Assembly (NCBI GenBank): GCA_047974565.1
Contig: JBKECN010000035.1
Location: forward strand, 124,001 to 188,000
Origin: JBDIAG01 sp047974565
GTDB lineage: Bacteria; Actinomycetota; Actinomycetes; Actinomycetales; CAWJMD01
Length of the DNA: 64,000 bases
Direction of reading: 5' to 3'
This document shows positions 45,030 through 53,152 of the stretch, in pieces. The notes under the pieces were generated by a model. That model saw only the letters and a list, made by a program, of their open reading frames with translations, did no database searches and had not been told where the DNA came from. Each line of letters starts with the position of its first letter. The stretch's first letter is position 1. A program made the translations under genes and the position numbers.

Positions 45030-46085
45030 GTGAGGTTCTTCGGACGGCGTGAGCGTCCCGCGTCCGGCCCCAACCCGGCGGCGGCACGCGAGTTCTGGGG
45101 CTGGTGGCGCGACCAGGGCCGCGAAACGGTCACCTCCGAGCTGACAGCAGATCGACTTGCCGAGCTGGAACCCCTTCTATCCCAGCGGGTCCAGGCGATC
45201 CACCCGGAATTGAGTTGGGAGTTGAGCCGTGGCGGGCACGCTGAGCACGCGCTGGTGATCACCGCCGCCGGAGACCCGGCACTGCGACCCACGGCCCGCC
45301 GCTGGCTGCAGCACGCGCCACCAGCCGACGCCACCTGGGAGTTCCACGACACCCGCCAGCCCTGCGACGTGGACGGGCTCACGCTGAGTTTTCACGACGT
45401 GGACATCCACCTTGGTGACACGGTGGTGGGCACCGAGAGCACCCCGGCGCTGGTGCACGTGCAGGTCTTCAATCCAGGTCTGCTCAGGTTGGACGCCCGG
45501 GCCAGCCTGGAGGCGGCTTTCCTGACCCTGGACAGCGCGCTGGGTGAAGAGGCCACCGAGACGTGGCTGGGCGAGGTGAGTGTGGTCCGCGAGCGCCCGC
45601 CGAACGGCATGTCGCTGACCACCCTGCGTGGCGTGGTCGCCGAACTCGCGCGCGAGGTGACCAGCGGCGACGGGTTGCTCAGCATGCTCGAGGCCCGCAC
45701 CCGCAAGGGGCCGTTGCTGGCGATGGTGCGCGAACCCCTGCGCCCGATGATCGCCCCACACCTGGACACCCACGTGCTGGTCAGCGTCCCGTTCACCACC
45801 CGCGGCTCGTCCGGGATGCCCACGGACGAAGGCCTGGAGCACCTGCAGGCCTTCGAGGAGCACCTGACCACCCTGGCCGGGGATTCCGGACGCTGGGTCG
45901 GGGTGGAGACCTGCGCCGGAGTGCGCCGGATCCACTTCTACGCAGACTCCAGCACCCCGGTGGTCGCCCAGATCGACGCGGGAGTGGCCGGCTGGACGGA
46001 CGGCAGGGTCACCGTCAAGGCCGAGCACGACCCGGGCTGGGACAACGTCGCGGACCTGCGGGCCGCCACCACCCACGCGCGCTGA
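45030..46085 (+). CDS. DUF695-like protein, unknown function
   Basis: This 351-residue soluble protein starts VRFFGRRERPASG and contains FWGWWRDQGRETVTSE, consistent with a DUF695-type domain in its first third; the rest has no motif I recognise. The GTG at 45030 is chosen from position only. It lies 82 bases after the GH13 gene and 115 before the GH3 gene, so it could be co-transcribed with the former. Confidence 0.65.
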   Translation: MRFFGRRERPASGPNPAAAREFWGWWRDQGRETVTSELTADRLAELEPLLSQRVQAIHPELSWELSRGGHAEHALVITAAGDPALRPTARRWLQHAPPADATWEFHDTRQPCDVDGLTLSFHDVDIHLGDTVVGTESTPALVHVQVFNPGLLRLDARASLEAAFLTLDSALGEEATETWLGEVSVVRERPPNGMSLTTLRGVVAELAREVTSGDGLLSMLEARTRKGPLLAMVREPLRPMIAPHLDTHVLVSVPFTTRGSSGMPTDEGLEHLQAFEEHLTTLAGDSGRWVGVETCAGVRRIHFYADSSTPVVAQIDAGVAGWTDGRVTVKAEHDPGWDNVADLRAATTHAR

Positions 46086-46200
46086 GCGTGGAGGTGCCGC
46101 CACACGGACATCGGCGCCGTGCTACCGCGCGCTTGCACCACCAACCCTGACATGATTAGTGACACGTGACAGTACCCGCAACGATGCAAGGGAGCTCTTC

Positions 46201-48510
46201 ATGACCCACCCGACCGGCACCACCTCCGAGGACTCCCTGCGGATCCAGGTCGGCCTCGACATCGACGACCTGCTGACCAAACTCACGCTGGAGGAGAAGG
46301 CGGCCCTGACCTCCGGGTCGTCGTTCTGGTACACGACGCCGGTGGAGCGGCTCAACGTGCCCAAGATCATGGTCTCCGACGGCCCGCACGGCCTGCGGGC
46401 ACAGCCCGGTGTCGGTGATCACGTCGGCATCGGCGGGTCCCTGCCGGCCACCTGTTTCCCCACCGCCTCGGCGATCGCCTCCACCTGGAACCCGGACCTG
46501 CTGCGCACCATCGGCAAGGCGCTGGCCGCCGAGGCCCGAGCGTGCAATCTCTCGGTGATCCTCGGGCCGGGCATCAACATGAAGCGTTCGCCCTTGTGCG
46601 GGCGCAACTTCGAGTACTTCTCCGAGGATCCGTTCCTGGCCGGCGAACTGGGCGTGGGTATCGTCGACGGCATCCAGTCCCAGGGTGTGGGCACGTCGGT
46701 CAAGCACTACGCGGCCAACAACCAGGAGGACGACCGGCTCCGGGTGGACGCCCAGGTGGACGAGCGGACGCTGCGGGAGATCTACCTGCCCGCCTTCGAA
46801 CGCATCGTCACCGCCTGCCAGCCGTGGACGATCATGTGCTCGTACAACAAGGTCAACGGCACCTCGGCCTCGCAGAACCGGTGGCTGCTGACCGAGGTGC
46901 TGCGCCAGGACTGGGGCTACCAGGGTCTGGTCGTCTCGGACTGGGGTGCGGTGTACGACCGGGTGCCCGCGTTGGCCGCCGGACTCGACCTGGAGATGCC
47001 GCCCTCGCTGCCGTACTCCCCCGATGCCGTCGTCGCGGCGGTGCAGTCCGGCGAGATCTCCATGGACGTCCTGGACGAGCGGGTACGCACCGTGCTCGAC
47101 CTGGTGAACAAGGGCCTGCCGGTGCTGGAACTGAGCGAGGAGTTCGACCAGGCCACCCAGGATGCGCACCACGCACTGGCCCGGTCCGCCGCCGCCCAGT
47201 CGGTGGTGCTGCTGAAGAACGAGGGCTCGGTGCTGCCCCTGGCATCCGGCAAGAAGGTCGCGGTGATCGGCGAGTTCGCGCGCACCCCCCGCTACCAGGG
47301 AGCCGGCTCGTCGCAGGTCAACCCGACCCGGGTGGACACCGTCCTGGACGAACTGACCAGCGCCCTGGGCGAGGTGACCTTCGCCGCCGGCTACGGCATC
47401 GAGGCCGGTGACCAGGACGCCGAACTGCGAGCCGACGCCCTGGAGGTCGCGGCCGCTGCGGACGTGGTGGTGCTGCTGCTCGGTCTGCCCGGCTCGTACG
47501 AGTCCGAGGGCTTCGACCGGACCCACATGCAGTTGCCCGCCAACCAGCGTGAACTCATCGCCGCACTGTCGGCAGTGAGCTCGAACATCGTCACCGTGCT
47601 GGTGAACGGCTCCACGGTCGAACTCGGTGAGGTGGAGCCACACTCACGCGCGCTGGTGGAGGCCTGGCTCGGCGGCCAGGCGGCCGGCGGCGCCATCGCG
47701 GACGTGCTCACCGGCGCGGTGAACCCCTCGGGCAAGCTCGCCGAGACGATGCCGCACCGGCTGCAGGACAACTCCTCCTACCTCAACTTCCCGGGCGACT
47801 CGCAGATCGTGCGCTACGGCGAAGGCCTGTTCATCGGTTATCGCGGCTACGACAAGAGCGACCTGGACGTGGCCTTCCCCTTCGGCTACGGCCTGTCGTA
47901 CACCACCTTCGAGGTGTCGGACCTGTCAGTCGAGGTGTCGGGCAGCGCTGCGGCCGGTGACCTGGCGGCGCAGGTGAGCGTGTCCGTCACGAACACCGGG
48001 GACCGGGCCGGCGCAGAGGTGGTGCAGGTGTACGTGCGGGACCTGGAGTCCAGCGTGGCCCGGGAGGTCCGAGCGCTCAAGGGGTTCGCCCGGATCGAGT
48101 TGGAAGCCGGTGCAACGGGAAGGGTCTCGATCCCCCTGGACCAGCGGGCGTTCTCGTTCTGGTCCGACGTGCACGGGCGCTGGGTGGTGGAGGCGGGCGA
48201 CTTCGCCGTCGAGGTCGGCACGCACTCGCGGGACCTTCCTGTGCAGCAGACGATCACCGTCGAGGCGCCGTCCATCGCGGCACCCATCACGGCCAACTCC
48301 ACGCTGCACGAGTGGGCCGCCGACCCGCTCGCGCGCGAACTCATCGCCGAGGCGGTTGCCGCCGGAGAGAAGGACCCGCTCGCGGATCCGGAACTGGTCT
48401 CCGTCATCGGCACTATGCCGATGGCGACTCTGGCGAACTTCGACGGCCTGAGCCTGGAGCCGCTGGCTCTGGCAGCCGCCGCCGAACAGTGGCGGCTCCG
48501 TCAGGGCTGA
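46201..48510 (+). CDS. Glycoside hydrolase family 3 (beta-glucosidase-like)
   Basis: This 769-residue intracellular enzyme (no signal peptide) has the GH3 barrel with substrate-binding KHYAANNQE and the catalytic nucleophile aspartate in GLVVSDWGAV. The second alpha/beta domain (SVVLLKNEGSVLPL onward) and a fibronectin-III-like domain (QVSVSVTNTGDRAGAEVVQV) follow. It probably releases terminal beta-glucose or beta-xylose from imported oligosaccharides. The ATG has AAGGGAG five bases upstream. A long perfect hairpin ends transcription just after the stop. Confidence 0.93.
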   Translation: MTHPTGTTSEDSLRIQVGLDIDDLLTKLTLEEKAALTSGSSFWYTTPVERLNVPKIMVSDGPHGLRAQPGVGDHVGIGGSLPATCFPTASAIASTWNPDLLRTIGKALAAEARACNLSVILGPGINMKRSPLCGRNFEYFSEDPFLAGELGVGIVDGIQSQGVGTSVKHYAANNQEDDRLRVDAQVDERTLREIYLPAFERIVTACQPWTIMCSYNKVNGTSASQNRWLLTEVLRQDWGYQGLVVSDWGAVYDRVPALAAGLDLEMPPSLPYSPDAVVAAVQSGEISMDVLDERVRTVLDLVNKGLPVLELSEEFDQATQDAHHALARSAAAQSVVLLKNEGSVLPLASGKKVAVIGEFARTPRYQGAGSSQVNPTRVDTVLDELTSALGEVTFAAGYGIEAGDQDAELRADALEVAAAADVVVLLLGLPGSYESEGFDRTHMQLPANQRELIAALSAVSSNIVTVLVNGSTVELGEVEPHSRALVEAWLGGQAAGGAIADVLTGAVNPSGKLAETMPHRLQDNSSYLNFPGDSQIVRYGEGLFIGYRGYDKSDLDVAFPFGYGLSYTTFEVSDLSVEVSGSAAAGDLAAQVSVSVTNTGDRAGAEVVQVYVRDLESSVAREVRALKGFARIELEAGATGRVSIPLDQRAFSFWSDVHGRWVVEAGDFAVEVGTHSRDLPVQQTITVEAPSIAAPITANSTLHEWAADPLARELIAEAVAAGEKDPLADPELVSVIGTMPMATLANFDGLSLEPLALAAAAEQWRLRQG

Positions 48511-48519
48511 CAAGCGCCA

Positions 48520-48557
48520 GCGAAACGCCCGGCCCCCGAGGGGGTCGGGCGTTTCGC
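48520..48557. terminator. Strong hairpin terminator after the GH3 gene
   Basis: Arms GCGAAACGCCCG and CGGGCGTTTCGC, continued by CCCCC/GGGGG around GA. It directly borders the truncated tRNA-Ser copy. Confidence 0.85.
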
Positions 48558-48563
48558 GTCGGT

Positions 48564-48622
48564 AGAGCGGTGGCGGTGGAATTTGAACCCACGGTGGACG
48601 TGCGCCCACACACGCTTTCGAG
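48564..48622 (-). repeat. Truncated copy of the tRNA-Ser(CGA) 3' half (attachment-site-like repeat)
   Basis: These 59 bases match 49602-49660 at 57 positions. They cover the tRNA 3' end, T-arm, variable arm and anticodon loop, and stop at the anticodon (CTTTCGAG). The 5' half is missing, so no tRNA can be made. This is the pattern left when an element integrates in the 3' half of a tRNA gene and displaces the old end. Confidence 0.85.
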
Positions 48623-48717
48623 AACTGCCCATTAGCGTCCACACCCGTTCCGTCGAGCACGTTCTCGCAGGTCACGACGTCCACAGCCCATGCTGGACCC
48701 GCAACCGATTTTCGTCT

Positions 48718-48732
48718 TACGATAAACATGTG
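48718..48732 (+). promoter_or_regulatory. Leaderless -10 element of the antitoxin gene
   Basis: TACGAT at 48718-48723 fits TANNNT, and six bases separate it from GTG at 48730. No ribosome-binding site is present. Confidence 0.5.
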
Positions 48733-48963
48733 GTGACTGACGACCAGATCCAGAAGTGGGCCGACGAGGCCGAGGCCGGCTACGACGTCGACAAACTGAA
48801 GCGTCGTGGTCGCGGCCGCCCTGGCCGTGGTGCCGAGCCGATGCAGGTGGTAGCGGTCCGTCTGACCGCTGAGGAGCTCGCCGCACTGGACGCGGCAGCG
48901 ACCCAGAACGATATGAGCCGCTCGGAGCTCATCCGGGCCGCACTCGCGCACTTCGCCGCGTGA
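48730..48963 (+). CDS. Ribbon-helix-helix (CopG-type) antitoxin
   Basis: This 77-residue protein has a basic linker KRRGRGRPGRG followed by a ribbon-helix-helix fold: MQVVAVRLTAEELAALDAAA, then NDMSRSELIRAALAHFA. Such proteins bind their own promoter and neutralise the toxin encoded next. Translation is probably leaderless from GTG 48730 (a second GTG follows directly). The stop overlaps the GTG of the downstream frame (GTGA), the usual arrangement of a toxin-antitoxin pair. It lies inside the tRNA-Ser-flanked islet. Confidence 0.85.
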   Translation: MVTDDQIQKWADEAEAGYDVDKLKRRGRGRPGRGAEPMQVVAVRLTAEELAALDAAATQNDMSRSELIRAALAHFAA

Positions 48964-49195
48964 AGGTCCACGAAGCCGCCCTCAAGCACGGCATCTGCGC
49001 CGAGGACGCCGTCCAGCCGCCGAGTGGCCGCTGTGGATCGAGCCCCTCGACGACGACTCCCCCTCCCGAGAGCTCCGGGGCTTCGACACCACAGCACGAC
49101 TCCTCGAGACCGTCGTGCTCGTCTTCGACAGCGGAGACGAGATGGTCATCCACGCCATGCCGGCGCGCAAGAAGTACTTGGACCTCCTGCCTTGA
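48960..49195 (+). pseudogene. Frameshifted toxin-like partner of the antitoxin
   Basis: The frame opens VKVHEAALKHGICAEDAVQ and then loses sense. One base shift near 49016-49022 restores a convincing protein: AEWPLWIEPLDDDSPSREL, then a short stretch to ARLLETVVLVFDSGDEMV, IHAMPARKKYLDLLP and a TGA at 49193-49195. This ending matches, from memory, actinobacterial proteins encoded beside ribbon-helix-helix antitoxins. Comparing GTCCAGCCGCCGAGTGG with an expected GTCCAGGCCGCCGAGTGG suggests loss of a single G. The gene is either dead or carries a sequencing error. The toxic activity of this family is not known to me. Confidence 0.75.
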
Positions 49196-49557
49196 GTTTC
49201 GGGCAAGGTCGGGCAGGCACCAGACCGGAACGATGTGCCATCGGTGTGGCAGCGGCGTTCAGGACCAAGAGTCGGATGGCGGGATGAGGACGGGCACGCT
49301 CCGGAGCCCCAACGTCAGCAGGGAGGCGCCCGGCGGCACCTCGCTGACATCAACTCGCTGACATCAACGAGGAACGGCAGCGGGTTCTCACCTGCGCGCG
49401 CGCTGAGCCCGACGCTACGCTCACCGACTCCGGGATCCAGCAACTCACGGACGGGGACCATCCCAGGCAGTCGCGGACGCAGACGGACGTGCCCGGATGA
49501 CGACCAGCAGCCATCCCGGCGCGGCCAGTGCCACCAGAACTGAGACCACAAACCAGG
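49196..49557. other. Remainder of the islet, no gene seen
   Basis: About 360 bases. It contains a tandem duplication of CTCGCTGACATCAA at about 49342-49369. Short frames on both strands lack any support. No integrase gene or fragment was found. Confidence 0.35.
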
Positions 49558-49592
49558 AACGCGGCCATACCCACGGGAGGTATGACCGCGTT
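49558..49592 (-). terminator. Hairpin downstream of tRNA-Ser(CGA)
   Basis: AACGCGG-C-CATACC pairs with GGTATG-A-CCGCGTT around a short loop. On the minus strand it follows the tRNA 3' end by about ten bases and should end its transcript. Confidence 0.6.
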
Positions 49593-49601
49593 TCGCAGTT
49601 C

Positions 49602-49660
49602 AGAGCGGTGGCGGTGGGATTTGAACCCACGGTGGACTTGCGCCCACACACGCTTTCGAG
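49602..49660 (-). repeat. Intact-side copy of the 59-bp tRNA-Ser repeat
   Basis: The partner of 48564-48622, with two differences (positions equivalent to 48580 and 48600). It forms the 3' half of the intact tRNA gene and marks the right end of the islet. Confidence 0.85.
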
Positions 49661-49692
49661 GCGTGCTCCTTTGGCCGCTCGGACACGCCACC
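49606..49692 (-). tRNA. tRNA-Ser (CGA)
   Basis: An 87-base class II tRNA on the minus strand. Acceptor GGTGGCG pairs with CGCCACC, discriminator G; anticodon stem CACGC/GCGTG surrounds loop CTCGAAA with anticodon CGA; the T-arm has GGGTTCAAATCCC. CCA is not encoded. Its 3' half is duplicated at 48564-48622. Confidence 0.95.
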
Positions 49693-49758
49693 AAACGCCG
49701 ACAAGGATAGCCCAGGCAGCCCAGTGCCCCAAGCCGGTTCCCCGGCGCCCAGCCGACC

Positions 49759-50193
49759 CTAGCGACGACGCGCCCTGAAGAAAGTGCGCAGCAGGTCTCC
49801 GCACTCCTGGGCGCGAATCCCGCCGATGAGTTCCGGACGATGGTTGAGGCGCGGATCGCCCGGAATGTTCCACAACGACCCGGCGGCACCGGTCTTCGGA
49901 TCGGTCGCCCCGAAGACCACCCGCTGTACCCGGGCCAGCACGCTGGCGCCGGCACACATGGCGCACGGCTCGAGGGTGACCACGAGCGAGCAGCCGTCCA
50001 GCCGCCAGGAGCCCAGCGCTTGGGCGGCCGCGCGCAGGGCCAGGATCTCGGCGTGCGCGGTGGGGTCGGTCCACGCCTCACGCGCGTTGCGTCCCCGGGA
50101 CAGCACCTCGCCGTCGGGATCCACGACGATCGCCCCCACCGGGACATCCTCGGTAAGCAGGGCGCCGTGCGCCTCGGCCAACGCCAGGCTCAT
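49759..50193 (-). CDS. tadA: tRNA-specific adenosine deaminase TadA
   Basis: This 144-residue zinc enzyme converts wobble adenosine 34 of tRNA-Arg(ACG) to inosine. The catalytic motif HAEILAL carries the zinc histidine and the proton-shuttle glutamate, and PCAMCAG supplies the two zinc cysteines. The ATG at 50193 starts MSLALAEAHGALL; an upstream in-frame extension lacks a start codon. It follows the gene for its associated protein by 44 bases, a conserved actinobacterial pair. Confidence 0.94.
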   Translation of the reverse strand: MSLALAEAHGALLTEDVPVGAIVVDPDGEVLSRGRNAREAWTDPTAHAEILALRAAAQALGSWRLDGCSLVVTLEPCAMCAGASVLARVQRVVFGATDPKTGAAGSLWNIPGDPRLNHRPELIGGIRAQECGDLLRTFFRARRR

Positions 50194-50237
50194 CCAGTGA
50201 TCGAGCTCGGCCGGGATGGGGTCGCAGGCGTCGACAG

Positions 50238-50843
50238 TCAGCGCAGTGCCTCGATCAGTTCGGCGAACCCGGCGATCTCGGCAATCGCCGACAGCGCGGT
50301 GGCCGGGTCGTCGGGGTTGTCGTTGGCGATCCGCACGAGATCGGCCACGCCGATGCCCAGGTCCAGCAGCAGGCTCGGGTCACCCGCCCACGTGTCGGTC
50401 GGCTCCGGGTCGGGGTCGGCGGCCAGCAGGCTGCCTCCGCCCAAAGCCTCCTCCAGGTCGTGCACGGCCTCCTCGTCGTGGGCCTTCTGAGCCTCGGAGC
50501 GCTCGTCCTCGGACTCCTCCTGCTCGTGGCGGTCATAGGCGTGCACCCCCGCAGGAACCGGCACGTCGACATCGGCAGCCGCACCGAGGATCTCGGCGTA
50601 ATGCCCTTCGAGCACCGCAGCCAGGTCGGACACGAAGACCGCAGCCGGCTCGTCGCCATCCACCCGGACGATGCCGAACCAGCCGTCCTCGCGTTCGATG
50701 ATGGCCAGCGCCGGGTGGTCGCCGTCGCTGACCTCGCGCATCAACTCGGCGAGGTCGTCCAGGCTCGAGCACTCCTCGACATCGACATCCTTCGCACGCC
50801 ACAGCGATCCGTCCGAGGCGAGCACGGCAGTGAAGAACGACAC
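50238..50843 (-). CDS. tRNA adenosine deaminase-associated protein
   Basis: This 201-residue acidic protein starts VSFFTAVLASDGSLWRAKDV and is of the type always found beside tadA in actinobacteria. It has an acidic hinge (EQEESEDERSEAQKAHDEE) and a C-terminal helix bundle. No function is established; physical association with TadA is only implied by linkage. The GTG at 50843 is the family-typical start. Confidence 0.85.
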   Translation of the reverse strand: MSFFTAVLASDGSLWRAKDVDVEECSSLDDLAELMREVSDGDHPALAIIEREDGWFGIVRVDGDEPAAVFVSDLAAVLEGHYAEILGAAADVDVPVPAGVHAYDRHEQEESEDERSEAQKAHDEEAVHDLEEALGGGSLLAADPDPEPTDTWAGDPSLLLDLGIGVADLVRIANDNPDDPATALSAIAEIAGFAELIEALR

Positions 50844-51142
50844 GAGTTCATCTTGGCAGTTGCCACCGGCGACGGCACGATCGGCACTGTGGCAACTGGG
50901 GGAATCCCACCCGGCCGTACCCTCCAGCCTGGCGTTCCGGGCGCTGTTGCCGACCCTCGGGTCCACTATCGTCACCTACCGTGCCCAGCAGGCTGGCCGG
51001 TGCCACGCGACGCCGAACCGGATCGACCGGGTGCCCGCCTCACCTGGCCGGCTCACCTGCGCGGTGGGCACGAGACGAATCCGGCCGGTGCCGGCCCCGC
51101 CCGACCCGTGGCCCCGACGGGCCCCTTCACCGAGGAGCTCCG

Positions 51143-51781
51143 ATGCGTGTTCACGTCGCCGATCACCCGCTGATCGCCCACAAGCTCACCTACCTGCGCG
51201 ACAAGGACACCGACTCGCCCACCTTCCGCCGGCTCGCGGAGGAACTCATGACGCTCCTGGCCTATGAGGCGACCAGGGACGTGCGGGTGGAGCCGAAACC
51301 CATCCAGACGCCGGTCGCGCCCACCATCGGCATCCGGCTGTCGACCCCGCGGCCGATCATCGTGCCGATCCTGCGAGCCGGGCTGGGCATGCTCGAGGGC
51401 ATGGTGCGACTGCTGCCGAGCGCGGAGGTCGGCTTCCTCGGGCTGGTCCGGGACGAGCACACCCTCGAAGTGTCCACGTACGCCAACCGGCTGCCCGAGT
51501 CGCTGGCCGGGCGGCAGGCCTTCGCCATCGATCCGATGCTCGCCACCGGCCACTCCCTGGTCATCGCGGTGCGCTACCTGCTGGCCAAGGGCGCGGACGA
51601 GGTGACCGCGGTCTGCCTGATCGCCGCGCCCGAGGGCCTGGCCCACCTCGAGGCGGAGATCGGGCCGGACGCCCCGCTCACCCTGGTGGTGGGCGCCGTC
51701 GACGAACGGCTCAACGAGAACGGCTACATCGTCCCGGGGCTGGGCGACGCCGGCGACCGTCTCTACGGTGTCGTTCAGTGA
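51143..51781 (+). CDS. upp: Uracil phosphoribosyltransferase
   Basis: This 212-residue enzyme salvages uracil to UMP using PRPP. It shows the uracil-phosphoribosyltransferase pattern VPILRAGLGMLEG, the PRPP loop IDPMLATGHSLV and the C-terminal uracil site YIVPGLGDAGDRL. In most enzymes the PRPP loop reads DPMLATGGS; here the second glycine is histidine (H137). The ATG at 51143 follows GAGGAG. It is divergent from the tadA pair, as in many relatives. Confidence 0.94.
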   Translation: MRVHVADHPLIAHKLTYLRDKDTDSPTFRRLAEELMTLLAYEATRDVRVEPKPIQTPVAPTIGIRLSTPRPIIVPILRAGLGMLEGMVRLLPSAEVGFLGLVRDEHTLEVSTYANRLPESLAGRQAFAIDPMLATGHSLVIAVRYLLAKGADEVTAVCLIAAPEGLAHLEAEIGPDAPLTLVVGAVDERLNENGYIVPGLGDAGDRLYGVVQ

Positions 51782-51878
51782 TCAGCGCTCCCAAGTACTG
51801 TCTTCACATCGGCAAACTCTACTATTTCGCCTATTTCTGATTTTCATCACTTCAATCACTTCAGACACACAGATAACT

Positions 51879-51906
51879 TTGGTACCGTGGGCAACGCGTG
51901 TATCAT
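51879..51906 (+). promoter_or_regulatory. Probable promoter in an AT-rich trough
   Basis: TTGGTA (51879-51884), 16 bases, then TATCAT (51901-51906). It lies in an unusually AT-rich stretch (about 51800-51880) and points to the small membrane protein gene at 51968. Confidence 0.5.
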
Positions 51907-51967
51907 GATCGCGTCCGATGATTTCCGTGATGCCACGCGACCAACCGCAGCGAGAAAGGGGGCCAGG

Positions 51968-52141
51968 ATGGGGCCGAGAGCCAAGAAGTACCTCATCTGG
52001 TTCCTCGTCATCTTCTTCGTGTACGCCATCTTCCGAGATCCACAGTCGGCGGCCGGCCTGGTGGGTGGAGCCGTCGACGGCATAGTCGGGCTGCTGCGCG
52101 GTGTCGGGCAGTTCTTCGACGCCCTGCTGGCCCGCACCTGA
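51968..52141 (+). CDS. Small single-helix membrane protein
   Basis: A 57-residue protein: basic start MGPRAKKYL, one helix IWFLVIFFVYAIF and an amphipathic tail. No family is recognised. The start at 51968 has a purine-rich AAAGGGGG upstream. Two bases separate it from the next gene, so both are one operon. Confidence 0.65.
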   Translation: MGPRAKKYLIWFLVIFFVYAIFRDPQSAAGLVGGAVDGIVGLLRGVGQFFDALLART

Positions 52142-52143
52142 CG

Positions 52144-53004
52144 ATGCCCGCGCGTCACGACCCGCTGCCCCGGGTCGTCCGCCGCATCCTCACCAAGAAG
52201 GAACGGGTGCTCAGTTCCACCCGCCGGCACTGGGCCTGGCTCCTGGGGCCGGCGGCCACCCTGCTCGCTGGGACGCTCCTAGCCGTCTGGTTCTCCAGTT
52301 CCTTCCCCGACACCGCTCCGCTGCCGAACCTGCTGTGGTTGGCCTGGCTGTTGCTGGTGGCCCGTACCCTGTGGCGCTGCTTCGTGTGGACCCGGAACTC
52401 GTTCGTCGTCACCTCCGAGCGCTTCCTACTGGTGACCGGCAACCTCACTCTCACCATCGCCCAACTCCCCTTGGCCTTCGGCAAGGACATCACCCTGCGC
52501 CAGAGCCTGCTGGGCCAACGCCTGGGCTACGGCGAGTTCGTCCTGGAGACCGCGCCGAAGGATCACCTGCTCCGCGACGTCACCTGGGTGCCCGACTGTG
52601 AACGCCTGCACCGACGCATCTCACTGCTGATGCAGGGCGACGGGCTCGACTCCGACGGCTACACCGACGTCGTCGTGCCTGGCTACGACGACAACCGGAT
52701 CGTCTTCGTCGACGAGTCCAGCCGCAGCGCACCCGAGCGCGTCGAGCGGGCCGCCGGCGCCGGGTTACCTGGCGTCTCCACCGGCACCCGGGGCCCGGGC
52801 CTGCTCTCCCTGTGGCGCGGCGTGCGCTCCACCCTGCCGAGCCGAGAGCACCCTCAGGAGGGCACCGGCAGACGGGTCCGCGGGCTGCCGATCCCCCGGA
52901 TCCCGTGGCGGCGGCGCCACCACAAGCAGGCCGGCGACTCCACCCCGGCGCGCCCCGCCGGGGCCCGGCAGTCCTCGCTGCCCAATGTCATCCGCAGGCT
53001 CTGA
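52144..53004 (+). CDS. Bacterial PH-domain (YdbS/bPH2-like) membrane protein
   Basis: This 286-residue protein has two membrane helices (about 30-80) followed by a PH-like fold beginning NSFVVTSERFLLVTGNLTLT. The last 100 residues are basic and disordered (GRRVRGLPIPRIPWRRRHHK). Two helices plus a bacterial PH domain is the plan of DUF304/YdbS proteins, whose function is unknown. It is translated right after the small membrane protein. Confidence 0.75.
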   Translation: MPARHDPLPRVVRRILTKKERVLSSTRRHWAWLLGPAATLLAGTLLAVWFSSSFPDTAPLPNLLWLAWLLLVARTLWRCFVWTRNSFVVTSERFLLVTGNLTLTIAQLPLAFGKDITLRQSLLGQRLGYGEFVLETAPKDHLLRDVTWVPDCERLHRRISLLMQGDGLDSDGYTDVVVPGYDDNRIVFVDESSRSAPERVERAAGAGLPGVSTGTRGPGLLSLWRGVRSTLPSREHPQEGTGRRVRGLPIPRIPWRRRHHKQAGDSTPARPAGARQSSLPNVIRRL

Positions 53005-53049
53005 ACCGGCCAGACTCTGATCGGTGAGCCGGGTCACACCACCCAGTGA

Positions 53050-53079
53050 TTGACATACCGATCACACGTCTGGTTTAGT
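53050..53079 (+). promoter_or_regulatory. Strong promoter of the phasin-like gene
   Basis: A perfect -35 TTGACA at 53050-53055 with TTTAGT at 53074-53079, spacer 18 (or TTAGTT one base on). This is the best vegetative promoter seen in the window. Confidence 0.65.
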
Positions 53080-53152
53080 TAATGCATCGGGTCGGAGCCC
53101 CCGCCGGCCCACCAGGAGCAACCCGCTCGCCACATCACACCAAGGAGTTGAC

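Noticed and set aside
46140..46180. GTGACACGTGAC upstream of the GH3 gene as a CRP or LacI operator
   Set aside because: It is a short direct repeat rather than a clean palindrome and does not match the CRP consensus.
49445..49560. A minus-strand frame with a hydrophobic stretch downstream of tRNA-Ser(CGA)
   Set aside because: Its beginning coincides with the tRNA terminator hairpin and no ribosome site or conservation signal is present.
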